DNA of 64,000 bases from Karalla daura. Its lineage: Eukaryota; Chordata; Actinopteri; Chaetodontiformes; Leiognathidae. The translations under genes and the position numbers were made by a program. The DNA is taken from positions 2,833,840 through 2,897,839 of the forward strand of contig CM055189.1 of NCBI GenBank assembly GCA_029224185.1. Direction: 5' to 3'. Under the pieces are notes generated by a model. The model had not been told where the DNA came from and searched no databases. It saw nothing but the letters and a program-made list of their open reading frames with translations. This document shows positions 21,085-31,635 of the stretch, piece after piece (within the stretch, counting starts at the first letter, position 1; each line of letters opens with the position of its first letter).

Positions 21085-23253
21085 TCACACTGTCTTTTTG
21101 TGACTCAGCTGATGCCTGTTGAGTTCAGAGTTCGTTCTGAAACGCTTTGCACAATGGGAACATGCAAACGGTTTTTCCTCTGAGTGAGTTAGTAAATGGT
21201 AAGCCAGAGTTGAATACTTTCTAAAGGTTTTGGCGCAGATGGAGCAACTATAGGGTTTTTCCCCTGTGTGGATCCTCATGTGGTCTTTAAGGATTTTCAG
21301 ATATCCGAACTGTTTTCCACACACTGAGCAGTGAAACGGCTTTTCTCCTGTGTGAGTTTGAGTATGTCGAGTCAGATGTGAGCGCCTACTAAACTTGGTG
21401 CCACAGACTGAGCAGCTGAAGGGTCGTTCCCCCGTGTGGGTGCTCATGTGCTTCGACAGGATTGCCTGACGTCCAAAATGTTTTCCACACTCTGAACATT
21501 GAAACGACCTTTCTCCTGTGTGGCTGATCATGTGCTGTTTTAGGCCGTAAGGATCTCTAAACCGTTTCCCACACTCCGAGCACTGAAACCACTTTTCTCC
21601 TGTGTGACGTCGAGCATGTGAAGTCAGAAATGAGCGCAGTCTAAACTTGCTGCCACAGATGGAGCAGCTGAAGGGCTTTTCCCCTGTGTGGATTGTCATG
21701 TGTTCGTTCAGGTTACTCCGAGATCGAAACCCTTTCCCACACTCTGAGCAGCAGAATGGCCTTTGTTCTGTGTGAACTCGTAAATGTGAAGTAAGATTTG
21801 AGCGCTGCCTGAACTTAACGCCACATATGGAGCAACTAAAGGGTTTCTCCTCCGTGTGGTTCTTCATGTGTTCGTTCAGGTTACTCTGAGATCTAAACCC
21901 TTTCCCACACTCTGAGCAGCAGAATGGTTTTTCTTCTGTGTGAATTCGTGAGTGTGAATTAAAATGTGAGCGCCGCCTGAACTTAGCGCCACATATGGAG
22001 CAACTGAAGGGTTTCTCCTCCATGTGGTCCTTCAGATGATTTCTTAGCACCCTCTTCTGTCCAAATCTTTTTCCACACTCAGAGCAGTGGAACTTTTTTC
22101 CTTTTTGTCCCTGCTGATGTTCCTGGAGGCCTGAGCTGCTCGATTCACCTGGAGCTCCTTCCTCTACAGCTCTGCTCTCGGCAGCCTGAAGAAACTGTAC
22201 AGACTTTGTTTTCTAGAATAAAATAAGAGGAGTTCAAGTTGAATCGATAACTTGATAACTAACAATAGAAGAGCATTGGTTAAAAAAATTGAAACGATTT
22301 GTTGAATTTGTGAACATGCACAAAAAACTGTGAAGAAATGAAGCAAAATGAACACATTTGCTCATGAAAGACTATGAGATGATTGTTTTGCAGTGGAATA
22401 ATAGAAGATGTTGAAATCACCTGTTCATCCTCCTCTTCCTCAGTCTTCACAGATACAGCAGTGAAGGTGAACTGGGTGGTGTCCACCTCCTCCTGGCTGC
22501 TCCTCAGCTCCTCCTGCTCCTCTTTAATGTGAGGCAGCTCTGCTGGATCCTGCTGCTCGGATGGAACCTGGTCTTTATGCACCAACAGCTGCTGAACATC
22601 TGCAGAGAGCAGTCAGACACACACAGGCTTTATTACACTGTCCTGGTGACATCCAAACCACAACCTCATGACACTGTCTCACTCTGATCCTCTCAACAAC
22701 AAACAACCATTTAAGTGACAGAACTAATCAGCTGGTTTTTTTATGAGAGCAGAAATGAAAAATTAGCAGAGATCACCTTTATCGTGATACGTCGAGGACA
22801 ACTATGAACTAAAAGTGGGATATTCGCTGTTGACTGTCCCCCTCAAATCTAGCTCTGTAGCCTAGTCCATGAAGACCACACTTCCATCCACACCACAGCA
22901 ATCAATGCTCTCCCACGTTGTCAACTGGGTTTTTGAGCGTTCGACTCCACCTACTGGTGTGGCGAGGTCAGTAGGGCGCAGACCTGACCGACAGGTCTCA
23001 CATTCCTCCCTGCAGAAATCCCCAAATAATTCTGATTCTAAAGGGTTTCCTGCAGGTCAAAGCATCCGAAATAGAGCTCACCTATTCTGTGCAAGCGCAC
23101 TTCCGGTTTGAGAACAGCGTCCAGGAGTTTCTCTTGTTGACAGAGCTGCTCCTCGTACTCCACCATGGTTCCTTCAAACAGCTGCAAGATGTCTTCAGCA
23201 GCTGCAGCCAGACGCTGCTGCACCGCAGCTCTCACAGCCTCCAGCCGGGACAT
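21085..23253 (-). CDS. Gene E: C2H2 zinc-finger protein, 12 fingers
   Basis: The cleanest complete member: 492 aa from exons 1 (23082-23253), 2 (22421-22599) and 3 (21085-22212). Exon 1 starts at the ATG of MSRLEAVRAAVQQRL and encodes the helical domain through KPEVRLHR. Exon 2 is the spacer with IKEE and VKTEEEEDEQ. Exon 3 follows a good TTCTAG acceptor with the leader KTKSVQFLQAAESRA and then twelve consecutive fingers, HCSECGKRF to ACSHCAKRF, ending SHKKTV. Sequence-specific DNA binding in the nucleus is expected from the family; the target is unknown. Several linkers read HTEEKPF rather than TGEKPF. Its leader carries a long CAA repeat. Confidence 0.87.
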
Positions 23254-23266
23254 GACGCTGACACAC

Positions 23267-23332
<66 letters not shown>
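23267..23332. repeat. (CAA)n microsatellite in the leader of gene E
   Basis: About 20 CAA units between the gene E ATG and its CRE site, followed by a short CTCTCT run. The sister promoters have only 2 to 5 units at the same place. Confidence 0.95.
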
Positions 23333-23333
<1 letters not shown>

Positions 23334-23399
23334 GCTCTCTCTCTCAGTCTCTCTCTAATTGTCTACAAGCTCCGATCTTTGGTTTTGGCACGCTATTGT

Positions 23400-23625
23400 G
23401 GCACGGACCATTTCCCCTGGAAGACGTCGTGGGGGGATGACGTCACTCGCGCGCATGCCGTTTAACCAGTGAGTTTCTGTGTATTATCGTGATTATTAAA
23501 TAGTGACAAAGTTTGTTTTCTGAGGAGCCGAAACAAGTCCAGAGCTCGGAGCTCAGAGACACTGAGACAGAGAGCTGTTTGAAGGAACGATGGTAGATTA
23601 CTTCCGGTCACTGTGACTTGCTTGT
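23400..23625. promoter_or_regulatory. Promoter module of gene E with relic plus-strand exon 1
   Basis: A weakened ETS region (CCCCTGGAAG) and TGACGTCA at 23438-23445. On the plus strand GGAGCCGAAACAAGTCCAGA follows, then GAGCTGTTTGAAGGAACGAT and GGTAGATTACTTCCGG. The relic exon 1 has lost everything between MVDY and the following ETS-like ACTTCCGG. The same deletion is seen at gene F. Confidence 0.55.
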
Positions 23626-24002
23626 ATGGTTCTCCATGGTTCCACAGTTCAGTTCTACTGTTGTGTTTTATCGTCTTTACTGTACTTAGTGTACAGTTCA
23701 GTAATTTAGTTATTGCATTTTTGTAATATTTTTGGTAATATTTTTCATATTGCCACCTACTATAGCTTCACTTACCAGGCAAGTAAACTTCTACTTTGAA
23801 TTATATCAAACAGGTTACAAACAACAAATGGATTTTGTACACTTTTATTTTAATCATGAAGGATATGTCTTGTCTTTATTGTGTAGCGGTATCTAGCTGT
23901 CTGTGTCTAAGTTTACACAGAACTCTGACTTTACATTCATAAATTCACCCAGGGTAAAAACTGTTCTTCTGTACTGAGTGTGGAATAAGGTTTGGATGAC
24001 AG

Positions 24003-24468
24003 TCACACCTTAAACAACACAAGGGTCCACATTGGAGAGAAGCTCTTTAAAAGTGCAGTAAAGTACATGGACCAAACAAAGAGATCAATTCCAGATGCAG
24101 GTAAATGAAGTTGGTTTAAAATTGTTGTGACATCTGTGAGCTCCACAGCACAGTCTCTCTCTGGGATGTTATCCAGGCCTGGGGCTTTTTGGACATTTCT
24201 CCCTCTGAGAGAACACATCACACTATCAGGAGACAGCATCAACACCTGGTCACCAGGTCTTCTATGCTGGAGTGTTGTTGTCTGCCTCAAAGTGGGCAAA
24301 GAAGTTGTTTAGCTGGTTAAGCAGAGAGGTGGAGAGGGTTTGTAGTCTGTGATGGTCTGGATCCACCTGCCACAGGTTCCTGGTGTCTACCTGGGAACGT
24401 TCTGCATACTCATGCCACAAAGCCTTTTTATCCCCTGAAAATTCTTCAATCCTCCCGAAAGTAGCCAT
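24003..24468 (-). mobile_element. Retroelement fragment (LINE RT-like, possible gag-like start)
   Basis: Minus-strand frames encode LLNQLNNFFAHFEADNNTPA, then a shifted frame with DSVMCSLRGRNVQKAPGLDN and IPERDCAVELTDVTTILNQL. The KAPGxDNIP block and the preceding FFAHFE block are typical of LINE reverse transcriptases of fish. The leftmost codons (MATFGRIEEFSGDKK, at about 24424-24468) look more like the start of a gag-type protein, so the fragment may be a mosaic. It is frameshifted and truncated. Confidence 0.5.
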
Positions 24469-24849
24469 GATCCAACAGTGAGTAGCTTCTCTAGTAAAAG
24501 TTCAACTTCACCGGGTCCTGCTAACCACTTGTGAGCCTCTACTAAATGCATAACACGAATCAAAAGCTTCCTCCGTGTCTAAAGACAGCCTTTGCTAGAG
24601 AGATATGTTTCAGAAGCGTGTGTGATGTTGAAAAACCTTTTCACATTATTGAATGGGGAGAGATTCTGACCATATAAGGATTGGATGGCTCTGAGAAGGG
24701 GCCCCTCGCCCATCCCCAAGCAGCTCTTTCCACAGAACATCCCTGGTGAATAGCTTTAATAGAATACCAATTTAATCAATTGAGTTTGACAAAAGGTGTA
24801 CATGTTAAAAGAGAAGACAAAATATTGAAATTCTTTTAACAACTTCAAC

Positions 24850-25140
24850 TTTTATTCATTTAAGGCCAGCTCATAACAAAAGTTCAATGAGCAAGATAAC
24901 AATATGTACAAAGTACAAACATAGTAAACACCTTGTACTTAGACCCTCGCATCAGCTGGGGAACGAGTCCCAAGAAAAACCCTGACAGGGAAAAATAAAG
25001 GAAGAAACCTCAGGGTGAGACAGAGGAGGGGATCATCACCCAGGACAGGCAGGTGAGATCTACGGTTTGATGGTTAACAATTTAGATTTTTTTAGTTCCA
25101 ACTCGGCATCTATGGGGTCTATTAGCCTTGTGCAATCAAG
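24850..25140 (-). mobile_element. LINE-like 3' tail forming the 3' flank of gene F
   Basis: The reverse complement matches the plus-strand tail at 19920-20150 (ACCCTCGC, CCCAAGAAAAACCCTGACAG, GAAACCTCAGGGTGAGA). It ends in AATAAAAGTTGAAGTTGT on the minus strand, giving a poly(A) signal for gene F. Confidence 0.55.
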
Positions 25141-25262
25141 GTATTAAATTAAAAGGGGAAAAGATGGAGGATAGAGGTGAAAAAGGAAGAGGGGAGACAA
25201 AAGGAGAAAGTCAGAAAGGAAGGGAAGGGAGACAGAGAGGTAATGGAAGGCGAGAGGCCTCA
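25128..25262. repeat. Purine-rich GGAAAAG/GAGA stretch
   Basis: A run of G/A-rich words (AAAAGGAAGAGGGGAGACAA, GGAAGGGAAGGGAGACAGAG) that replaces the normal end of the last finger of gene F. Confidence 0.7.
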
Positions 25263-25352
25263 GCCAGAATCGAACTTGTTCTAAACTTTGTGCCACAGAC
25301 GGAGCAATGGAAGGGTTTTTCCCCTGTGTGTATCCTCATATGCTCTTTCAGG

Positions 25353-27749
25353 TTATTTGGACACTGAAACTGTTTCCTCACTCTGAGCAATGAAAGGCTT
25401 TTCTCTTGTGTGATTTCGTAGATGTGCATTCATATGTGACTGCTGTCTAAACTTTTTGCCACAGACGGAGCAGCCGAAGGGCTTTTCTCTTGTGTGGATC
25501 CTCATGTGCACTTTCCGGGCACTTTGACATAAAAAATGTTTTCCACACTCTGAGCAAGGGTACGGCTTTTCTCCTGTGTGGATCCTCATGTGCACCTTCC
25601 GGGCACTTTGATCTCTAAACTGTTTTCCACACACTAGACAATGAAATGGCTTCTCCCCTGTGTGGATCCTCAGGTGCCTTGTCAGGGTACTTTGATATAA
25701 AAACTGTTTCCCACACGCTGAGCAGTGAAACGGCTTTTCTGCTGTGTGGATAATCATGTGCACCTTCAGGTCCTTCTGATATCTGAACTGTTTTTCACAC
25801 TCGGAGCAGTGAAATGGCTTTCCTCCTGTGTGACTTTGAACATGTGCAGTCAAATGTGAGCGCCGTCTAAACTTGGTGCCACAGATGGAGCAGCTGAAGG
25901 GTTTTTCCCCTGTGTGGATCATCATATGAGCTCTCATGTTGCTCTGTGATCTGAACTGTTTCCCACAGTCTGAGCACTGAAATGGCTTTTCTTCTGTGTG
26001 AATTCGTGAATGTGTATTGAGAAATGAACGCAGCCTGAACTTAGCACCACATATGGAGCAACTGAAGGGTTTCTCCCCCATGTGGTTCTTCATGTGAAAT
26101 CTTAGCGTTTTCTTCTTTCCAAATCTTTTTCCACACTCAGAGCAGAGGAACTTTTTTTCTCCTTGTCCCTGGTGATGTTCCTGCTGATGTTCCTGGAGGC
26201 CTGAGCTGCTGGATCCACATGAAGCTCCTCCCTCTACAGCTCCGCTCTCTGCAGCCTGAAGAATCTGTACAGACTGAGATTAAGAGAATATAAACTTATA
26301 TCTGTCCCACAGTAGAGCAATGTCAGTAGAGGAGCATCAGTGAAAGAAATTATAGATCATTTATTGGGTTTGTGAACATGCACAAAAAAATGTAGAGAAG
26401 ACATTTGCAAATAAAAGATTGTGAGATGATTGTTTTGCAGTGAAATTATGAAAGATTTTGAAATCACCTGTTCATCCTCCTCTTCCTCAATCTTCACAGA
26501 TACAGCAGTGAAGGTGAACTGGGTGGTGTCCACCTCCTCCTGGCTGCTCCTCAGCTCCTCCTGCTCCTCTTTAATGTGAGGCAGCTCTGCTGGATCCTGC
26601 TGCTCAGGTGGAACCTGGTCTTTGTGCATCAACAGCTGCTGAACATCTGCAGAGAGCAGTCAAACACACTCAGGCTTTATTGCACTGTCCTGGTGACCTC
26701 CAAACCACAACCTTGAAGTGGGATGTTATCTGGTCTTTTAGGCAAGATGCTATCCTTGAGTCACCTCTTCTCTTTAAATGTTCGACTTGATGTGTTGTAA
26801 TCATTTGTTACCCAGTTCCTACCATCCCTGTCATAGGGACTAAGTAAAGAGGAAAAGGTTGTTGTTTCCAATGCTCCCTGTTGACTGTCCCCCTCAAATG
26901 TAGCTCTGTAGCCTGGTCCATGAAGATCACACCTCCATCCACACCACAGCAATCGATGTACATTATCTTGAAGATCTAAATAAATGGGCACATCTGTTTC
27001 TGAATTCTTGAAGAAATTGAATGCATCAATCCAGGAGAATGGGTACAAGCTGATATAAATGTATTAATATTTACAATTTCAGTTAGATGAACAAAATTCT
27101 TGTTCATCTAATTGATCTGAACTGAAAACCTTGAATAAATAAATACAATAACAGGAACAATTATTACACAAAAAAGCCAGCAAGGTGACTTGGTCGAGAG
27201 CGGGACAAACGAATCACTATAGATTGTCTTCACATTCACCCCCTTTGGAGTCAATGGACTCCAGACTGCTGGGGTCTCTTAAAGGGGCGTGGCCTCTGAG
27301 AGACCCACGTGACATAAACACGACAAGAAGACGCGTCATGGGCCGTCTTGGACTAAACGTGGCAGTAAATATAGGGTGACCAGACGCCCCCCCGATTTCA
27401 GGGACAGTTAAAAACTGTCCTCGATTTGAAGGGATGAGAGAGACAGAGTAAACGAGCACAGTAGAAACAGGATGGAGCCAAGTTACCACAATCGTTGAGA
27501 TCAAACTATAACCACCATGAGTAATTCTGATTCTAAAGGGTTTCCCCACGGGTCACAGCATCGGGAACAGAGCTCACCTAGCCGGTGTAAGCGCACTGCG
27601 GGTTTGTAAGCGCAGTCCAGGAGTTTTTCTTGTTGACAGAGCTGCTCCTCGTACTCCACCATGGTTCCTTCAAACAGCTGCAAGATGTCTTCAGCAGCTG
27701 CAGCCAGACGCTGCTGCACCGCAGCTCTTAGCGCCTCCAGCCGGGACAT
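25353..27749 (-). CDS. Gene F: C2H2 zinc-finger gene with frameshifted 3' end
   Basis: Exons: 1 (27578-27749), 2 (26468-26646), 3 (25353-26273). The open frame is 423 aa with nine fingers, LCSECGKRF to GCSVCGKKF. Just after HTREKPF near 25390 a one-base loss (GAAAGGC where sisters have GAAACGGC) shifts the frame into AQSEETVSVSK and a stop. The lost part (25262-25385) still encodes a tenth finger and the start of an eleventh (CSVCGTKFRTSSILAE) in another frame before running into purine repeat. Exon 3 lost the TTCTAG acceptor; ATCTCAG, nine nucleotides downstream, restores the frame. Exon 1 has Cys-Ala for the usual Ala-Val in LLDCAYKP. It could be a working shortened protein or an early pseudogene. 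Confidence 0.66.
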
Positions 27750-27857
27750 GACGCTGGTGCACACACACACACAACAACAACAAGCTCGCTCTACCTCTAT
27801 CTCTCTCTTTCTCCTTGTCTACGAAGTCCGACCTCTGGTTTTAGCACTCTATTGTGA

Positions 27858-28060
27858 TGCGTTCCATTTACCCCGGAAGGTGACGGTGAGTGGAAATGAC
27901 GTCACGCGCGCGTGCCGTTTAATATTGTGTATTATCATTATTATAACAAAGGTTGTTTTGTGAGGAGCCGAAACAAGTCCAGAGCACGGAGCTCAGAGAC
28001 ACTGAGACAGAGAGCTGTTTGGAGGAACCATGGTAGATTACTTCCGGTCAGTGTGACCCG
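27858..28060. promoter_or_regulatory. Promoter module of gene F with relic plus-strand exon 1
   Basis: GCGTTCCATTTACCCCGGAAGG and TGACGTCA at 27898-27905, then on the plus strand GGAGCCGAAACAAGTCCAGA. An exon-1 relic (GAGCTGTTTGGAGGAACCAT, GGTAGATTACTTCCGG) follows near 28012-28048 with the same internal deletion as at gene E. Confidence 0.6.
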
Positions 28061-28619
28061 CATGGATGGTTCTCCATGGTTCCACAGTTTAGTTATACTG
28101 TTGTGTTGTATCGTCTTTACTGTATTTAGTATACAGTTATTAGTATTCAGTTATTACAGTGTAATATTTTTTCATATTAGCTTCAATAAGCAGGGAAGTA
28201 AACTACTACTTTGAATCATATCAAACTACAAATGGATATTTAGAATATGTTTTGGCTTGACTGTGCAGCCGTATCTAGCTGTGTTTGCAGTCTGTCTATG
28301 GCTGTACCACAGCTGACTGTGGAATCAGTGATTGATTGGTGTTGGACTCAGCTTTCTGGACTGCAATCTTGTCCCAGTGTCTGTCTGTCCTCTGTTTGTT
28401 CGTGGACACTGTGGAGTCACTGTTGCAGGTTTCCAGGATTTGCCTTCCTGTCTGAAGCAGATGGGAGTACCTGGAGGTAGGTGATGCAGGGGTCTTACAG
28501 ATGTTGTAATGGCTTTTCAATAAAAGCAAAATGAATTCTAGGTGCCTGTTGAAGCGCTCTAGTACAATACCCATCTTATTAATTTGAAAAAAAAAAAGAC
28601 AAAAAGACATGTTACAGAG

Positions 28620-29080
28620 AAGATGAAATATGACAACTTCAACTTTAATTCATTTAAAACCAACTCATAACAAAAGTTACCTCAAGTCAATTTACAGGAG
28701 CAAGGCAACAATATGTAACAGTAGAAACAGTAAACACCTGTCCTGAGACCTTCGCATCGACTGAGGAATGACTTCAAAGAACAACCCTGACTGGATGAAG
28801 AAACCTCGGGGTGAGAGGCAGAGGAGAGGATCATCACCTGGGACAATTTAGTCTTGAGGCCAAATTAGTCCACAGTAGCAACAATAGGTAGAGGGCCATG
28901 ATGAGGAGCAGTGTTCTGGTTCCATCTCGCCATCTATGGGGTCTGAGTGGGGTAGGAAGCACAAAGGCTCCAGGGACCTCGGTATACCCAGCTCAATATG
29001 TTAGTCCTGTGCAATCCAGGAAAAAGAATAAGAGGGAAAAAGATGGAGGACAGAGGTGAAAAAGGAAGAGGACACGAGCT
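28620..29080 (-). mobile_element. LINE-like 3' tail forming the 3' flank of gene G
   Basis: Carries the AAACCTCGGGGTGAGAGGCA and GGAGAGGATCATCACCTGGG block, TCTATGGGGTCTGAGTGGGG, and at its left end ATTAAAGTTGAAGTTG on the minus strand. It is co-linear with the flanks of D and F, so the tail predates duplication of these genes. Confidence 0.5.
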
Positions 29081-29099
29081 GTGGTCTGGATGTCTTTGT

Positions 29100-31253
29100 T
29101 CAGTGTTCCAAACTCACACTCTGTGAATTAGTTTCTGTGTGTTTCCGCATGTGCTTGCTGAGATAAGATTTCCTTTTGAAACGCATCTTACAGATGGAAC
29201 ACGAGAAAGCTTTTTCTGCTGAGTGACTTTGCAAATGGTTCACCAGAAGTGAGCGCCATATGAACTTTTTGCTGCAGACGGAGCAACTAAAGGGTTTTTC
29301 CCCCGTGTGGATCCTCATGTGTTCTGTCAGGGCACTCTGACGTGCAAACTGTTTTCCACACTCGGAGCAGTGAAACGGCTTCTCTCCTGTGTGGATCCTC
29401 ATGTGCACTTTCAGGCTGTGATTATCACTAAACCCCTGTTCACACTCTGAGCATGGAAACGGTCTTTTTCCTGAGTGACTTTGTAAATGTCGAGACAGAT
29501 GCAACCTCAGTCTAAATTTTCTGCCACAGATGGAGCAGCTGAAGGCCTTTTCCCCTCCGTGGATCATCATATGAACTTTCATGGCTTGTTGCTGTCTAAA
29601 CTGTTTTCCACACTCAGAGCACTGAAACGGCTTTTCTCCTGTGTGGATCCTCATGTGCTGTCTCAGGGTAGCCGAACATCCTAACCGTTTTCCACACTCT
29701 GAGCAGTCAAACAGGTTGTCTTCTGTGTGCATCTTCATATGCCTTGTCAGTTGTTTCTGGCTTTCACACCCTTTCCCACACTCCGAGCAGCGAAACAGCT
29801 TTTCTCCTGCATGAATTTGTAAATGTGAATTCAGTTGTGTTTGTCTCCTAAACTTAGCTCCACAAGTGGAGCAGTTGAAGGGTAAATCCCCCTTGTGGAC
29901 CTTCATAAGCCTTTTCTGCTGTCCAAAACTCTTCTTGCACTCCGAGTTGAGCAACGTTTTTTCTCCTTCTTCATTCTGATGTTCCTGGAGACCTGAGCTG
30001 CTGGATCCACATGGAGCTCCTTCCTCTGCAGCTCTGCTCTCCACAGCCTGAAGAAACTGCAGAGACTGAGGTTTCTAGAATAAGATAAGAAGTTAAACTT
30101 GTATCAACATCAGTGAGATAAATTACAGTTTGTTGAGTTTGTGCACATGCACAACAAACTGAATGTTACATGGTGATGGTGAAATCACCTGTTCATCCTC
30201 TTCCTCAGTCTTCACACATCGAACGGTGAGGGTGAACTGGGTGGTGTCCATCTCCTCCTGGCTGCTCCTCAGCTCCTCCTGCTCCTCTTTAATGTGAGGC
30301 AGCTCTGCTGGATCCTGCTGCTCAGGTGGAACCTGGTCTTCATGCATCAACAGCTGCTGAACATCTGCAGAGAGCAGTCAGACACACACAGGCTTTATCA
30401 CACTGTCCTGGTGACATCCAAACCACAACCTCATGACACTGTCTCACTCTGATCCTCTCAACAACAATCAATCACTCTTTATGAGACAGAACTAGGGTCC
30501 ATAAACAGGGAAACCCTGGATTACTGGTTTCAGAACACCAGTTTTTGATCACGACAATGAACTCAGAGTGTTAACGACATGGTGCTGTAGCCTCAGACTG
30601 GGATGACTCATCTGAATTTCTTTTCAGATTTCCCGGCGTGATTGATGGCATAAGTGGAACATATAAGGCTCTTACTCACAAAATGAAGCACACTGTGAAT
30701 AGGTAGTCCATTTAGAGCATCCATGTGCGTTTCTCCCGAACGCGGATTAGTTCGTAATCCCGTGTTGCCTGATGGGAGTGACTCTACTGCGCAAACTCCC
30801 AGTGGTCCATAGTAATGAATGGGCCCCAATGTTTAGTGCCGTATCCAGTTCTTATAACACATCCATGCACCGCTCTAGTTGACGGCAACATTCAATGTGG
30901 CGCCTGCTTACATGTCTATGTGACCACTGACCATACGTCCCGATTTGTCTCCCATATGGACGCTCTGTCCACGGATAAAAACTGTCCACGATTTGACCGG
31001 GAGGGGAAACAAAAGTTGCGCGGAACGCAGACAGAGATCAATATATAACCCACAGGTCATAACGCCAGGACTTCTGCTCACCTAGACGGTGTAAACGCAC
31101 TTCCGGTTTGAGAACAGCATCCAGGAGCTTTTCTTGTCTGCAGAGCTGCTCCTCGTACTCCACCATGGTTCCTTCAAACAGCTGCAAGATGTCTTCAGCA
31201 GCTGCAGCCAGACGCTGCTGCACCGCAGCTCTCACAGCCTCCAGCCGGGACAT
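29100..31253 (-). CDS. Gene G: C2H2 zinc-finger protein, 9 canonical fingers plus 1 degenerate
   Basis: Predicted 440 aa. Exons: 1 (31082-31253), 2 (30189-30364, one codon shorter than usual), 3 (29100-30074). Exon 1 is standard. Exon 3 starts after TTCTAG with a leader containing VESRAAEEGAPCGSSSSG. Its first finger is degenerate (LNSECKKSFGQQKRL, first Cys lost). Nine fingers follow, NCSTC to SCSIC, ending SQSVSLEH. Linkers are often non-standard (HGGEKAF, HSGKRPF, HTEDNLF), which in this family usually means weaker or split binding. Gene K, 31 kb away beyond the Ig/NLR block, shares the same leader and the same degenerate first finger, so the two are recent paralogues. Confidence 0.86.
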
Positions 31254-31277
31254 GACGCTGGTACACACACACAACAA

Positions 31278-31363
<86 letters not shown>

Positions 31364-31372
31364 CTCTCTCGT
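31278..31372. repeat. (CT)n microsatellite in the leader of gene G
   Basis: Roughly 90 bp of CT (GA on the coding strand) with one ATC interruption, between the gene G ATG and its CRE site. Confidence 0.95.
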
Positions 31373-31409
31373 CTACGAATTCCAATCTCTGGTTTAGTAC
31401 GTTGTTGTG

Positions 31410-31500
31410 GTGCGTTCCATTTTCCCCGGAAGACGATGGTATGGGGAAATGACGTCACTAAAGAGCTGCGCGCGCATAGTGGAAACGGAAGTTTCGATGT
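31410..31500. promoter_or_regulatory. Promoter module of gene G
   Basis: GCGTTCCATTTTCCCCGGAAG, TGACGTCA at 31450-31457 and, further right, AGTGGAAACGGAAGTTTCG. A THAP-like start codon lies about 80 bp to the right on the plus strand, so the module may act in both directions. Confidence 0.6.
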
Positions 31501-31577
31501 TCCCCATTCATTTTGAATGAGAGAGACAAAAACATCGAGGGAAAAGTTGAGATAGCAAACCGTTTCCTCTATTAAAA

Positions 31578-31635
31578 TGTCTGGTTGCTGTGTCTACAGG
31601 TGTCAGAACCGATACTCTACCGGCAGAGTAAAGTT
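31578..31635 (+). pseudogene. THAP-like first exon fragment
   Basis: The plus strand reads MSGCCVYRCQNRYSTGR and then AGA|GTAAAG, a possible donor. The N-terminal pattern Met-x(3)-C-x(3)-C-x-N-R is that of THAP zinc-binding domains (MxxxCxAxxCxNR). The rest of a THAP domain (Cys-x2-His, AVPTIF-type box) is not visible nearby. It could be the first exon of a lost gene or a P-element-type transposon piece. Only about 20 residues support the call. Confidence 0.35.

Noticed and set aside
31464..31480. Interferon-response-like element GGAAACGGAAGTTTC
   Set aside because: Only partial match to GAAANNGAAA, and it coincides with the ETS-type GGAAG of the promoter; not enough to claim interferon control.
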